Source of the DNA: Pseudolabrys sp. FHR47 | GTDB lineage: Bacteria > Pseudomonadota > Alphaproteobacteria > Rhizobiales > Xanthobacteraceae | DNA: 64,000 bases | Direction: 5' to 3' | NCBI RefSeq assembly: GCF_005153485.1 | Contig: NZ_CP039740.1 | Coordinates: 248,001 to 312,000, forward strand | In this document: piece after piece, positions 9,520 to 17,364 of the stretch | Layout of the letters: each line of letters opens with the position of its first letter | Numbering within the stretch: position 1 is the stretch's first letter | Program-made: the position numbers and the translations under genes | Notes under the pieces: model-generated | Database searches by the model: none | What the model was told of the DNA's origin: nothing | The model's input: only the letters and a program-made list of their open reading frames with translations

Positions 9520-10998
9520 TCAATGGCCGGCCGGCTCGCCGTCGCCGGCCATGGCGGTTGTGCTGGATGGCGAGTCGCTCGGCGCGCCGGCGCCGCCGAT
9601 CACGGCCGCTTGCAGATCGGCGCTGGCGAGCCAGAAGTCGCGCAGCGCGTCGACAGCATTGGCGTTAGCGGCGATCCTCTGCCGCGCCTCCGTGAGCAAG
9701 GCGAAAACGTCGATTTGCATCGCGCCGTAGCGAAGCATCAGTTCCTCGGAGATCATGTTGCGCAGCGGCAGAACGTCACGCTGATAACGCGCTGCTACGT
9801 CATAGCTGGTGCGATAGTTGCGATAGGCCTCGCGCGCCTCTGAACGGGCGTTGACGGCCTTCTGCGCCAGCCGGTTGACGGCTTGCATGTAGGTCTGCTC
9901 GGCTTCCCGTGCGCGCGCTTCTCCGAAATCGAAGAGCGGCACCTGCAAGGTCAACTCGAAGCCACTCTGATGCTTGTGCTCGCCCGTCGCCCGTTCTTCG
10001 ACCCTTTTGTCGAGGTAGCCGCTTTCGAGCACGTTGACGAAGCGCGTGGTCTTGGTGAGCCCGTAGGACTTCGCAAGCGAGTCGAGTTCGCTTCGGGCGA
10101 TCTTGAGATCGACGCGGCTGTTGAGCGCTTCTTCTTCGACCGTCTTCATCGCCGGCGGCCGGTTCGGCAGCGATGGCAGCCGCGACGGCAACTTGAAAGC
10201 GAGATCCTTGCCGGAGAGGCCGAGTGCGCGCACCAGCCGTTCGCGTTCGGAAGTGGCGCGCTGCCGCGCCCGCGCAAGCTCGGTCGTCAGTTCCGTGTGC
10301 AGCAATTGCTGCCGCGATTGGTCGAGCTTGTTCATCGCGCCGCTCGCAGTCATGCGCTTGGCAAGCTCGGCGGTCGTGGAAGAAGCTTCGCTTGACTGCT
10401 CGAGCAAGCCGACAGCCTGCCGCGCGGCCACGGCACGGTAGAACGCTTTTCGTGCATCCGATGCGACGCGTAGCGTTTCGAGCGCGGCGGCAAGTTGCGC
10501 GCGATGGAAACGTTCGGTGGCGATTTCCGCCCGTGCCGGCAGTGTCAAAAGCGCGAGAATATTGGCGGCGATCTTGCGCTCGATCTCGATTTCCGCCGCG
10601 CCGCTGAGCCGCGAGATGGAGATGGACGGGTTGGGCGGCAGCGATTGTTGGACGCGTTGGGCTTCGGCGATGCCGAGCTCATTATAGGCTGCCTGCAGGC
10701 CGCGATTGTTGAACAAGGCGATCTGCACGGCCGTATCCGCGTTCAAGGTTCGCTTGAGCAGGTCGTCGACCTTGACTCGCGCGGCGTCGGCATCTTCGTC
10801 GTTGCGGATCGCGACGACATCCTTGCGCAAATGCCGCGCGGCGATGTCAGTCGTTACGCTCATGCCGCCGTCGGGCGAGAAACTCGCGCAGGCCGGCAAG
10901 AGCAGCAGGGCAGAAAAAGAGAGCAATTGCGTCTTATGACGCCACAGCGTCGACCACCGTCTAAAGACAGTGGCCCGCACACACGTAGGGGCGGACAT
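9520..10998 (-). CDS. TolC/CusC-family outer-membrane efflux lipoprotein
   Basis: Outer-membrane channel component of a tripartite efflux system, 492 residues. The N-terminus carries a hydrophobic stretch and lipobox (LLLLPACAS). Two repeats of the outer-membrane efflux protein fold follow, with long helices (TAVQIALFNNRGLQAAYNELGIAEAQ, about residue 90 on) and the second-repeat start LTLQVPLFDFGEARAREAEQ. It is on the same strand as the oxidase, cupredoxin and CusF-like genes, so a copper role is inferred. No membrane-fusion or RND pump gene is in the window, so its inner-membrane partner must be elsewhere or absent. Confidence 0.85.
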   Translation of the reverse strand: MSAPTCVRATVFRRWSTLWRHKTQLLSFSALLLLPACASFSPDGGMSVTTDIAARHLRKDVVAIRNDEDADAARVKVDDLLKRTLNADTAVQIALFNNRGLQAAYNELGIAEAQRVQQSLPPNPSISISRLSGAAEIEIERKIAANILALLTLPARAEIATERFHRAQLAAALETLRVASDARKAFYRAVAARQAVGLLEQSSEASSTTAELAKRMTASGAMNKLDQSRQQLLHTELTTELARARQRATSERERLVRALGLSGKDLAFKLPSRLPSLPNRPPAMKTVEEEALNSRVDLKIARSELDSLAKSYGLTKTTRFVNVLESGYLDKRVEERATGEHKHQSGFELTLQVPLFDFGEARAREAEQTYMQAVNRLAQKAVNARSEAREAYRNYRTSYDVAARYQRDVLPLRNMISEELMLRYGAMQIDVFALLTEARQRIAANANAVDALRDFWLASADLQAAVIGGAGAPSDSPSSTTAMAGDGEPAGH

Positions 10999-11031
10999 TC
11001 GAATTCCTTATCCGTCGATTGATGAAGCATG

Positions 11032-11054
11032 CGCGTGGCGGGTCACGCCACGCG
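11032..11054 (-). other. Hairpin between copper-block genes
   Basis: CGCGTGGC and GCCACGCG form an 8-bp stem around a 7-nt loop in the 65-bp gap between the His/Cys-rich gene and the TolC-like gene. There is no U-run, so it is more likely an attenuator or mRNA-stability element than a full terminator. Confidence 0.4.
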
Positions 11055-11063
11055 ACGGCTAGG

Positions 11064-11564
11064 TCAAATCGCGGAAAGGTTCCGTGGAGGCCGGTCGATG
11101 CCGCCGGAATCGTGGCCCAACAAGCTCGTGGCCGTGGGCATCGCTACTTGCGACAGGGCAAATAAATGTGCGTCGAGAACGTCGAAAACCGTCGGGGTGG
11201 CGGCTGATACGCAGAAGAGGCCGCAGCAGTCGGCGGGTGCAGTCTGATCGTTGCTGCCAGAAGCCGACGCGGCCTGATTCGCGTCCTCATGCGCCGCTGT
11301 CGCATGATCGTGGCCGTCATGTTTGTCATGGCTCTGGGGCGTCACAGAACGATGGTGATCGGCAATCACAGTCAAGCAATGGGCGGCCGCGGCGCTGCTG
11401 CTGAAGGCAAATGCGGCGGTTGGCCCCACCAAAGTGAGGGCATAGAGCGCGACCGCCAGGGTCGCGGCCCGCTTCCGCCACTGATTGGTTAACCGCGCGA
11501 ACAAGGGTCGAATGCCGTCCTGTGGAAGCCGAACCGGTGGCTCACTACCGGGGGAAAATGGCAT
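11064..11564 (-). CDS. Exported His/Cys-rich protein, DUF2946-like
   Basis: Small protein (166 residues), first gene of the copper block. A single hydrophobic segment (about residues 33-55) serves as signal peptide or anchor. It is followed by a metal-binding-looking region: HCLTVIADHH, then SHDKHDGHDHATAAHED, then ADCCGLFCVSA. This His/Cys spacing and the short C-terminus (IDRPPR) resemble DUF2946 proteins, often found with copper genes. The function is not known; copper sensing, buffering or delivery is inferred from composition and context only. The start ATG faces hrcA across 76 bp, so both promoters lie in that gap. Confidence 0.65.
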   Translation of the reverse strand: MPFSPGSEPPVRLPQDGIRPLFARLTNQWRKRAATLAVALYALTLVGPTAAFAFSSSAAAAHCLTVIADHHRSVTPQSHDKHDGHDHATAAHEDANQAASASGSNDQTAPADCCGLFCVSAATPTVFDVLDAHLFALSQVAMPTATSLLGHDSGGIDRPPRNLSAI

Positions 11565-11640
11565 TGTTGTGCCCGATCCTGCAAGCCCAGCTTGAATAGA
11601 AGCATGTTAATGGTCAATTCTGGGGCAAGGAGTTAGACCA

Positions 11641-12735
11641 GTGGCTTCCCACGACGTCCCGATCGGCTCTTCGCAGGTCAGCCTCGCCGCGCTGAACGAG
11701 CGCTCGCGCGAGATTTTCCGCTCGATCGTCGAGAGCTACCTGACCACCGGCGAGCCGGTGGGCTCGCGGAACCTGTCGCGCATCCTACCGATCACCTTGT
11801 CGCCCGCCTCGGTGCGCAATGTGATGTCGGACCTGGAACACCTCGGTCTCGTCTTCGCCCCGCATACCTCGGCCGGCCGGCTGCCGACCGAACTCGGTCT
11901 GCGCTTCTTCGTCGATGCACTGATGCAGGTCGGCGACCTCACCGAAGAGAACCGCCGCAACATTGAAGCGCAGGTCGTCGGTGCCGGCAGCGGCAAATCG
12001 GTCGAGGCGGTGCTGACCGAAGCCTCGCAAATGCTGTCGGGCCTGACGCGCTCGGCCGGCGTCGTGCTGACCGCCAAGGCGAATGCACGGCTCAAGCATA
12101 TCGAGTTCGTGCGGCTTGAGCCGGAGCGTGCGCTCGCCGTGCTGGTCGGCGAGGACGGGCAGGTGGAAAACCGCGTGCTCAACGTGCCCGCCGGCCTGCC
12201 GACATCGGCGCTGATCGAAGCGGCGAATTTCCTCAACGCGCATATCCGCGGCAAGACCTTGTCGGACCTGCGCGCCGAGATCGAGGCGACCCTGGCGCAA
12301 GGTCAGGCCGAGCTCGATCAATTGACGCAGAAGATCATCGCGGCGGGCCTCGCCAGCTGGTCGGGCGGCGAGACCGACGCGCGCCAGCTCATCGTGCGTG
12401 GGCATGCCAATCTGCTCGAGGACCTGCATGCGCTGGAAGACCTCGAACGCGTGCGCTCGCTGTTCGATGCGCTGGAGACACAGCGCGGCGTCATCGATCT
12501 GCTCGGCCGCGCCGAGGGCGGCGACGGCGTGCGCATTTTCATAGGTTCGGAAAACAAGCTGTTTTCGCTGTCCGGTTCCTCGACCATCGTCGCGCCCTAC
12601 CGCGATAGTGCAGGGCGTATTGTGGGCGTTATCGGTGTCATCGGACCGACGCGGCTCAACTACGCCCGCATCATCCCGATGGTCGATTACACGGCCCGGG
12701 TGGTGAGCCGGCTCTTGTCCGGCGCCGGTCACTAA
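11641..12735 (+). CDS. hrcA: Heat-inducible transcription repressor HrcA
   Basis: Represses chaperone operons by binding CIRCE operators, with GroEL assisting its folding. The 364-residue protein has an N-terminal winged helix ([50 protein letters not shown]) and the C-terminal HrcA effector domain ([49 protein letters not shown]). The start is GTG after a good AAGGAG. No CIRCE inverted repeat (TTAGCACTC-N9-GAGTGCTAA) is visible before hrcA, grpE or dnaK, so its targets are probably groESL copies outside the window. grpE follows after 115 bp. Confidence 0.96.
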   Translation: MASHDVPIGSSQVSLAALNERSREIFRSIVESYLTTGEPVGSRNLSRILPITLSPASVRNVMSDLEHLGLVFAPHTSAGRLPTELGLRFFVDALMQVGDLTEENRRNIEAQVVGAGSGKSVEAVLTEASQMLSGLTRSAGVVLTAKANARLKHIEFVRLEPERALAVLVGEDGQVENRVLNVPAGLPTSALIEAANFLNAHIRGKTLSDLRAEIEATLAQGQAELDQLTQKIIAAGLASWSGGETDARQLIVRGHANLLEDLHALEDLERVRSLFDALETQRGVIDLLGRAEGGDGVRIFIGSENKLFSLSGSSTIVAPYRDSAGRIVGVIGVIGPTRLNYARIIPMVDYTARVVSRLLSGAGH

Positions 12736-12779
12736 ATACGCGGACTTTAAGGATTTTTCCCCGGTTCGGGGCCGAAAAG

Positions 12780-12811
12780 CTTGATTTTTGAGGCTGCACG
12801 CCTGATATCCG
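12780..12811 (+). promoter_or_regulatory. RpoH (sigma-32) type promoter for grpE
   Basis: CTTG, 18-bp spacer, CTGATATCCG. This matches the alphaproteobacterial heat-shock consensus CTTG-N17/18-CYTATNTNNG with one mismatch. It ends 39 bp before the grpE start, so grpE can be transcribed separately from hrcA on heat shock. Confidence 0.65.
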
Positions 12812-12850
12812 GGGCAAATCTCCCCATCAGTATGAATTGGATCGATAACG

Positions 12851-13495
12851 ATGACGGACCCGACCGCGCGTAAGGCCGAGAACGACAAGTCGGACGCCAC
12901 GGCGCAGCAAACGCCGAACGCTGCCAATCCGAAGCCCTATGTGATGCCGGACGACCCGGACGACGGACAGACCGATCCGCTCGTGGCCGCGCAGCGCGAA
13001 GCCGCCGAGTACAAGGACAAGCTGCTGCGCACGCTGGCGGAGATGGAGAACCTGCGCCGCCGCACCGAGCGCGAAGTCGCCGACGCGCGTACCTATGGCA
13101 TTACCGGTTTCGCCCGCGACGTTCTCAACGTCGCCGACAACATCAATCGTGCGCTGTCGACGCTGACCCAGGAAGCCCGCGACGCTGCTGATGCGGCGGT
13201 GAAGAGCGTTCTCGAAGGCGTCGAGCTCACCGAGCGTGAGCTGCTCAAGTCGCTGGAGAAGTACAACGTCAAGCAGTTCACGCCGCAGGGCGAGAAGTTC
13301 GATCCGAATAAACATCAGGCGATGTTCGAAGTGCCGACCGCAGACGTGCCCCCCGGTCATGTCGCGCAGGTGATCCAGTCCGGCTACACAATCGGTGAGC
13401 GCGTGCTGCGCCCGGCACTGGTCGGCGTGTCCAAGGCTGCGCCGAAGCCGGCGCCGGCAAGCGACACTTCGCAGCCGAGCGGCGCCGGCAAGTAA
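12851..13495 (+). CDS. grpE: Nucleotide exchange factor GrpE
   Basis: Releases ADP from DnaK. The 214-residue protein has a disordered, charged N-terminus (about 55 residues), a long coiled coil (EYKDKLLRTLAEMENLRRRTEREV) and the C-terminal beta-wing domain (KFDPNKHQAMFEVPTADVPPGHVAQVIQSGYTIGERVLRPALVGVSK). It follows hrcA, as usual in rhizobia, but is separated from dnaK by about 5 kb that includes an iron-linked operon. It has its own heat-shock promoter upstream. The C-terminal 20 residues (APKPAPASDTSQPSGAGK) are a flexible tail. Confidence 0.96.
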   Translation: MTDPTARKAENDKSDATAQQTPNAANPKPYVMPDDPDDGQTDPLVAAQREAAEYKDKLLRTLAEMENLRRRTEREVADARTYGITGFARDVLNVADNINRALSTLTQEARDAADAAVKSVLEGVELTERELLKSLEKYNVKQFTPQGEKFDPNKHQAMFEVPTADVPPGHVAQVIQSGYTIGERVLRPALVGVSKAAPKPAPASDTSQPSGAGK

Positions 13496-13606
13496 GGTCG
13501 GCTTCTTCCGTCAGAGGATGACCGCCATGACCGCGCGCCGCGCATAACCGGCACGCGCTAAGCCGTTGTTTTTACAAAAGTCCGATCTGCGACATATTGT
13601 CGCTAG

Positions 13607-13623
13607 TTTAGATTCGTTCTAAG
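13607..13623 (+). promoter_or_regulatory. Probable Irr box (iron control element)
   Basis: The inverted repeat TTAGATTCGTTCTAA differs at one position from the ICE form TTAGAA-N3-TTCTAA bound by the iron-response regulator Irr in rhizobia. It lies 90 bp upstream of the imelysin-family start, a sensible operator position. Recognised by eye; no weight-matrix score was computed. Confidence 0.6.
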
Positions 13624-13712
13624 TATCTGATTTGTAATGTTTTTCTTGTTGACCCGGCTCCGGCGAGGGGATCACAGTCCGCGCGGCATTCATCGCGACA
13701 GGAGCTGCTCCT

Positions 13713-14534
13713 ATGCCCATCACCGGCGTCACCGCCCGTCTTGCGAAGCTCGGCTACGCCATCCTGGTCGCCACCGCGATCTTTGCACCGGCCCATGCCG
13801 CAACGATGCCGGACGGCATCAAGGCCTATAAGCCTTACATCGTCGCGCACATCGACGCGGCCATTGCCGGCGCCAGGGAAATGCAGACTGCGGCGAAGGC
13901 CGGCGACCTCAAGGCGGCGCAGGCGGCCTGGATCAAGTCTCGCAAGGGCTGGGAGGCGATGGAGCCGGTGACGTCGATTTACTTCGGCGATCTCGACAAG
14001 CTCGTCGACGCCTGGCCGGACGGCAAGACCGGCTATCACGCCATCGAAGTCGTGCTGTTCTCGGCGGGCAAGACCGACGGTCTCGACAAGCCGATCGCCG
14101 ATCTCATCGCCAACATGGACAAGTTCGAGAAGCGGGTGAAGGCGCCGGCCTTCGCCTTCGCGCCGCAGAAGTTGCTCGAGGGCACGGCGAACCTTGCCTA
14201 TGAGGTTGGCGAGGAGAAGTCGGGCGGCGGCGAATCGCCTTATGCCGCGACCTCGATCATCGACATGCAGGAGAACGTCGCCGGCATCGAGTTTGCCTGG
14301 AACACCGTGTTTGCCGACACGCTGAAGAAAAAGGATGCCAAGCTCGCCGGCATCATCGATGAGCGCACGCAAAACCTGAAAAAGCTGGTCGGTGTCGCCG
14401 ACATCAAGAGCATGGAGGCCAAGAAGGTCCACATCGCCGGTGAAGAACTGGCTGCGTTGATGCTCACCGCGGCGCCCAAGCTCGGCCTCAAGCCGTTCAA
14501 GGTCGGCGACGAGGACGACGTGAAGAAAGACTAA
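13713..14534 (+). CDS. Imelysin-family (EfeO/IrpA-like) periplasmic protein
   Basis: Predicted periplasmic iron-linked protein of 273 residues. A signal peptide (cleavage near FAPAHAA) precedes an all-helical imelysin (M75-like) domain containing the GxHxxE signature as GYHAIE at 107-112. It is preceded by WIKSRKGWEAMEPVTSIYFGDLDKLVDAW. Family members take part in iron uptake (EfeO, IrpA), and peptidase activity is doubtful. It is the first gene of a likely operon with a di-heme protein and an OprB-type porin, under a candidate Irr box. Substrate binding is inferred from family and regulation only. Confidence 0.85.
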   Translation: MPITGVTARLAKLGYAILVATAIFAPAHAATMPDGIKAYKPYIVAHIDAAIAGAREMQTAAKAGDLKAAQAAWIKSRKGWEAMEPVTSIYFGDLDKLVDAWPDGKTGYHAIEVVLFSAGKTDGLDKPIADLIANMDKFEKRVKAPAFAFAPQKLLEGTANLAYEVGEEKSGGGESPYAATSIIDMQENVAGIEFAWNTVFADTLKKKDAKLAGIIDERTQNLKKLVGVADIKSMEAKKVHIAGEELAALMLTAAPKLGLKPFKVGDEDDVKKD

Positions 14535-14563
14535 GCGACCCCATCGGAAGTCGGAGCGGTGCA

Positions 14564-15925
14564 ATGAAGGCGCAACAAGCGATCCTGTCGATAGCCATCG
14601 TCGCAACGTTGGTTGCGGCGGTACCGGCCGGCGCGACGCCCGTGATCAGCAAGGACGCCACCTTGCCGGTCGGCAGCGAATTGAACGCGGAATTGCTCGA
14701 CCAGCCGACCGAACTGTTCTCGATGGAAGCTGCCGGCGGCAAGCGCTCTTATCTGTTCAATCTCGGCGACATGCTGTTCTCGTCCTCCGCCATTTTCGGC
14801 GGCAAGGCGCGCGACGCCGGCATGAGCTGCAATTCCTGCCATCAGCAGGGCGCCAGCAATGCGAAACTGTTCGTGCCCGGTCATTCGACCAAGCCGGGCA
14901 CGTTCGACACGTCGGGGCCCTTCTTCAATCCCAAGGCCGACAACGGCATCTTCGACCCGGTGACGGTGCCGAGCCTGCGCGGCGACAAATATCTCGCCCC
15001 CTACGGTCATGATGGCCGTATCGCTTCGCTGCGCGAATTCATCCGCAATGTCATCGTCAATGAATTCGCCGGCGCAGAGCCCTCGGGCCAGGTGCTCGAT
15101 GCGCTGGTGACTTACGTCAACGAGATCAGTTTCCTGCCGAACGGCAAGATCACGTCCGACGGCAAGCTGACCGCGAAGGCGCCTGATGCCGCGCGGCGCG
15201 GCGAGACGGTATTCAACAAGCCGTTCCGTCACGACGTGACCATGAGCTGCGCCACCTGTCACATCGCCAATGCCGCCTTCGTCGATCGCAAAGTTCACGA
15301 TGTCGGGTCAGGCGGCTTCTTCAAGACCAAGACTCTGCTCAACGCCAAATTCAATGCGCCGTACTTCCATGACGGCCGCTACGATTCGCTGAGCGAGGTG
15401 GTGGCGCATTTCGACCAGCACTTCGATCTCGGCTTGAGCCCGACCGAGCGCGAGGATCTCGTCGCCTATCTCGACACCGTCGGCGATGCCGATCGGCCGT
15501 TCACACCGAACACGGTACAAGCCGAGATCGACGAACTCACCGAATTTGCCAGCGTGCTCAATGTCGCCATTTCGGCGCGCGACATCGAAATCGTCGCCCT
15601 GACCGTGGACTCGGTCGGGGCCGAATGGCGTGAAGTCGCCGAGAAATTCACCGACCAGAAGGACACCAGCGTCGAGGGCGGTCTGCCCGAGCGCCTGAAG
15701 GCGCGTGCCGCGGTCCGCGATATGGTCCTGACCTTGCGGCGCATCGCCATGGCGGCGCAGGCGGACGATTTCCCGGAAGCATTGCGCATTTACGCCGAGT
15801 ACAAACAGACGGTCGCCGCAGTGACGCCGTACCTCACGGCCGCCGAACCCTGGTCGCTGTACAACCCCGCGGTGCATGATCGCCATTTCTCAGCACTGCG
15901 CCGGCTTGCCGAATTGGCGAAATAG
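14564..15925 (+). CDS. Di-heme cytochrome c peroxidase-family protein with C-terminal helical extension
   Basis: Exported di-heme protein of 453 residues. Two c-type heme motifs are present: CNSCH at 89-93 and CATCH at 229-233, with the MauG/CcpA-type surroundings (LFNLGDMLFSSSAIFGG, VPSLRGDKYLAPYGHDGR, PYFHDGRYDSLSEVVAHF). Residues after about 315 form a predicted helical domain of some 130 residues (ISARDIEIVALTVDSVGAEW; RAAVRDMVLTLRRIAMAAQ) beyond the usual peroxidase end. Di-heme oxidoreductases occur beside imelysins in other proteobacteria, where an iron redox role is suspected. It sits 29 bp after the imelysin gene. Confidence 0.85.
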   Translation: MKAQQAILSIAIVATLVAAVPAGATPVISKDATLPVGSELNAELLDQPTELFSMEAAGGKRSYLFNLGDMLFSSSAIFGGKARDAGMSCNSCHQQGASNAKLFVPGHSTKPGTFDTSGPFFNPKADNGIFDPVTVPSLRGDKYLAPYGHDGRIASLREFIRNVIVNEFAGAEPSGQVLDALVTYVNEISFLPNGKITSDGKLTAKAPDAARRGETVFNKPFRHDVTMSCATCHIANAAFVDRKVHDVGSGGFFKTKTLLNAKFNAPYFHDGRYDSLSEVVAHFDQHFDLGLSPTEREDLVAYLDTVGDADRPFTPNTVQAEIDELTEFASVLNVAISARDIEIVALTVDSVGAEWREVAEKFTDQKDTSVEGGLPERLKARAAVRDMVLTLRRIAMAAQADDFPEALRIYAEYKQTVAAVTPYLTAAEPWSLYNPAVHDRHFSALRRLAELAK

Positions 15926-15943
15926 AACGATTCAAGTACCTTC

Positions 15944-17359
15944 ATGCCGCCGAGGCTTGGGGGTTCTGTGTCGGTCAATACGAAATCGCGCCGCTTTCTT
16001 GCGGCGATTGCCGTTGCCACCGCGCTGACCCTGACGATCTCCGGCGGCGCCTTCGCTGTCGACAAGACGAAATCCGTGCCGTCGATCTGGGAGCGTGAGA
16101 CGCTGACCGGCGACTGGGGCGGCACCCGCGCGGCCCTCAAGGAAAACTACGGCATTGAAATTACGCTGATCTATATCGGCGAAGTGCTCGGCGTCATGTC
16201 GGGCGGCATCAATCGCACCACAAGCTATGAAGGCCGCCTCGAATTTTCGGTCGACACCGATCTACAGAAGCTGATTGGTCTCGCCGGCGCCAAGACCCAT
16301 TTCAAGCTTTACCAGATCCATGACGGCGGCCGGAACGCGGTCGCCAATGTCGGTTCGATCGCCGACCCAAGCAACATCGACGCTTTGCCAACGACCCGTC
16401 TGTTCACGGCCTGGTACGAGCAGAGCTTTGCCGAGCGCTTCTCGCTGCGCATCGGCCAGCTCGCCGCCGATGACGAATTCATCACCAGCCCGACCGCGGG
16501 CGGCCTGATCAACGGCACTTTCGGCTGGGCCGGACTTCTGGCTTCCGATATCACCAATGGCGGTCCGGCCTATCCGCTCGCCGCGCCGGGCGTGCGGCTG
16601 GCGACGACATTGACCGATAATCTCACGCTGCTCACCGCCGTGTTCGCCGGCGATCCGGCCGGCAAGAACAACTGCACGGTCAGCGCGCAGGAGTGCAATG
16701 AGCACGGTTTGAATTTCGGTCTCGTCGGCGGCGTGCTGTGGATGGGCGAACTGCAATATGCGGTGAACCAGGGCAAAGCCGCGACCGGTCTGCCGGCTGT
16801 TTATAAAATCGGCGGATGGTACTCGAGCAATAACAGGTTTGCCGATCAGCGCTTCGGCGTCGATGCCACCGGCTCGCGCGTATTGTTGAGCGATCCGGCC
16901 TCCACCGGCGCGCTCAACCACAAGGGCAACTGGGGCGTTTACGGCGTCATCGACCAGACGGTGCTGCAGACCAGCGAACGCGCGCTGAGCCTGTTCGTGC
17001 GCGGCGGCTTCTCGCCGTCGGATCGCAACCTGATTTCCTATTACGTCGATGGCGGTGTCGGCCTGAAAGGGCCGTTCCGCGGCCGCCCCGACGATACGCT
17101 GACCTTCGGCGTTGCCTACGCCAAGGTGAGCAAGGACGCAGTTGCTGCCGATATCGATGCCGGCAATGCGGTGGTGCGCAGCGAGGAAGTGGTGTTCGAG
17201 GTGAGTTACGCGGCGCAGCTGGCGCCGTGGTGGACGCTGCAGCCGGACCTGCAATACATCGTGCATCCCGGCGGCAATGTCGCAAATTCAAACGATCCCT
17301 CCGGTGCCGCGATTAAGAACGCGTTCGTTGCCGGATTGCGCTCAACGATCAAGTTTTGA
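15944..17359 (+). CDS. OprB-family carbohydrate-type porin
   Basis: Outer-membrane beta-barrel of 471 residues. A signal peptide (FLAAIAVATALTLTISGGAFA) precedes the OprB hallmark WERETLTGDWGGTRAALKENYGIEI, then alternating strands such as LFTAWYEQSFAERFSLRIGQL, and ends VAGLRSTIKF with a terminal Phe as expected for BAM substrates. OprB relatives are usually sugar porins. Here the operon context (imelysin, di-heme protein, Irr box) suggests it may admit an iron-related or organic-acid ligand. The ATG is followed by a GTG 24 bases in, which has a G-rich run just before it and could be the true start. Confidence 0.85.
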   Translation: MPPRLGGSVSVNTKSRRFLAAIAVATALTLTISGGAFAVDKTKSVPSIWERETLTGDWGGTRAALKENYGIEITLIYIGEVLGVMSGGINRTTSYEGRLEFSVDTDLQKLIGLAGAKTHFKLYQIHDGGRNAVANVGSIADPSNIDALPTTRLFTAWYEQSFAERFSLRIGQLAADDEFITSPTAGGLINGTFGWAGLLASDITNGGPAYPLAAPGVRLATTLTDNLTLLTAVFAGDPAGKNNCTVSAQECNEHGLNFGLVGGVLWMGELQYAVNQGKAATGLPAVYKIGGWYSSNNRFADQRFGVDATGSRVLLSDPASTGALNHKGNWGVYGVIDQTVLQTSERALSLFVRGGFSPSDRNLISYYVDGGVGLKGPFRGRPDDTLTFGVAYAKVSKDAVAADIDAGNAVVRSEEVVFEVSYAAQLAPWWTLQPDLQYIVHPGGNVANSNDPSGAAIKNAFVAGLRSTIKF

Positions 17360-17364
17360 CGGGG

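Noticed and set aside
11565..11640. CIRCE operator or RpoH promoter in front of hrcA
   Set aside because: No TTAGCACTC/GAGTGCTAA inverted repeat, and the one CTTG has no matching -10 at 17-18 bp.
12740..12780. Rho-independent terminator between hrcA and grpE (CCCCG-GTT-CGGGG)
   Set aside because: The stem is only 5 bp and is followed by CCGAAAAG, not a T-run, so it is too weak to call.
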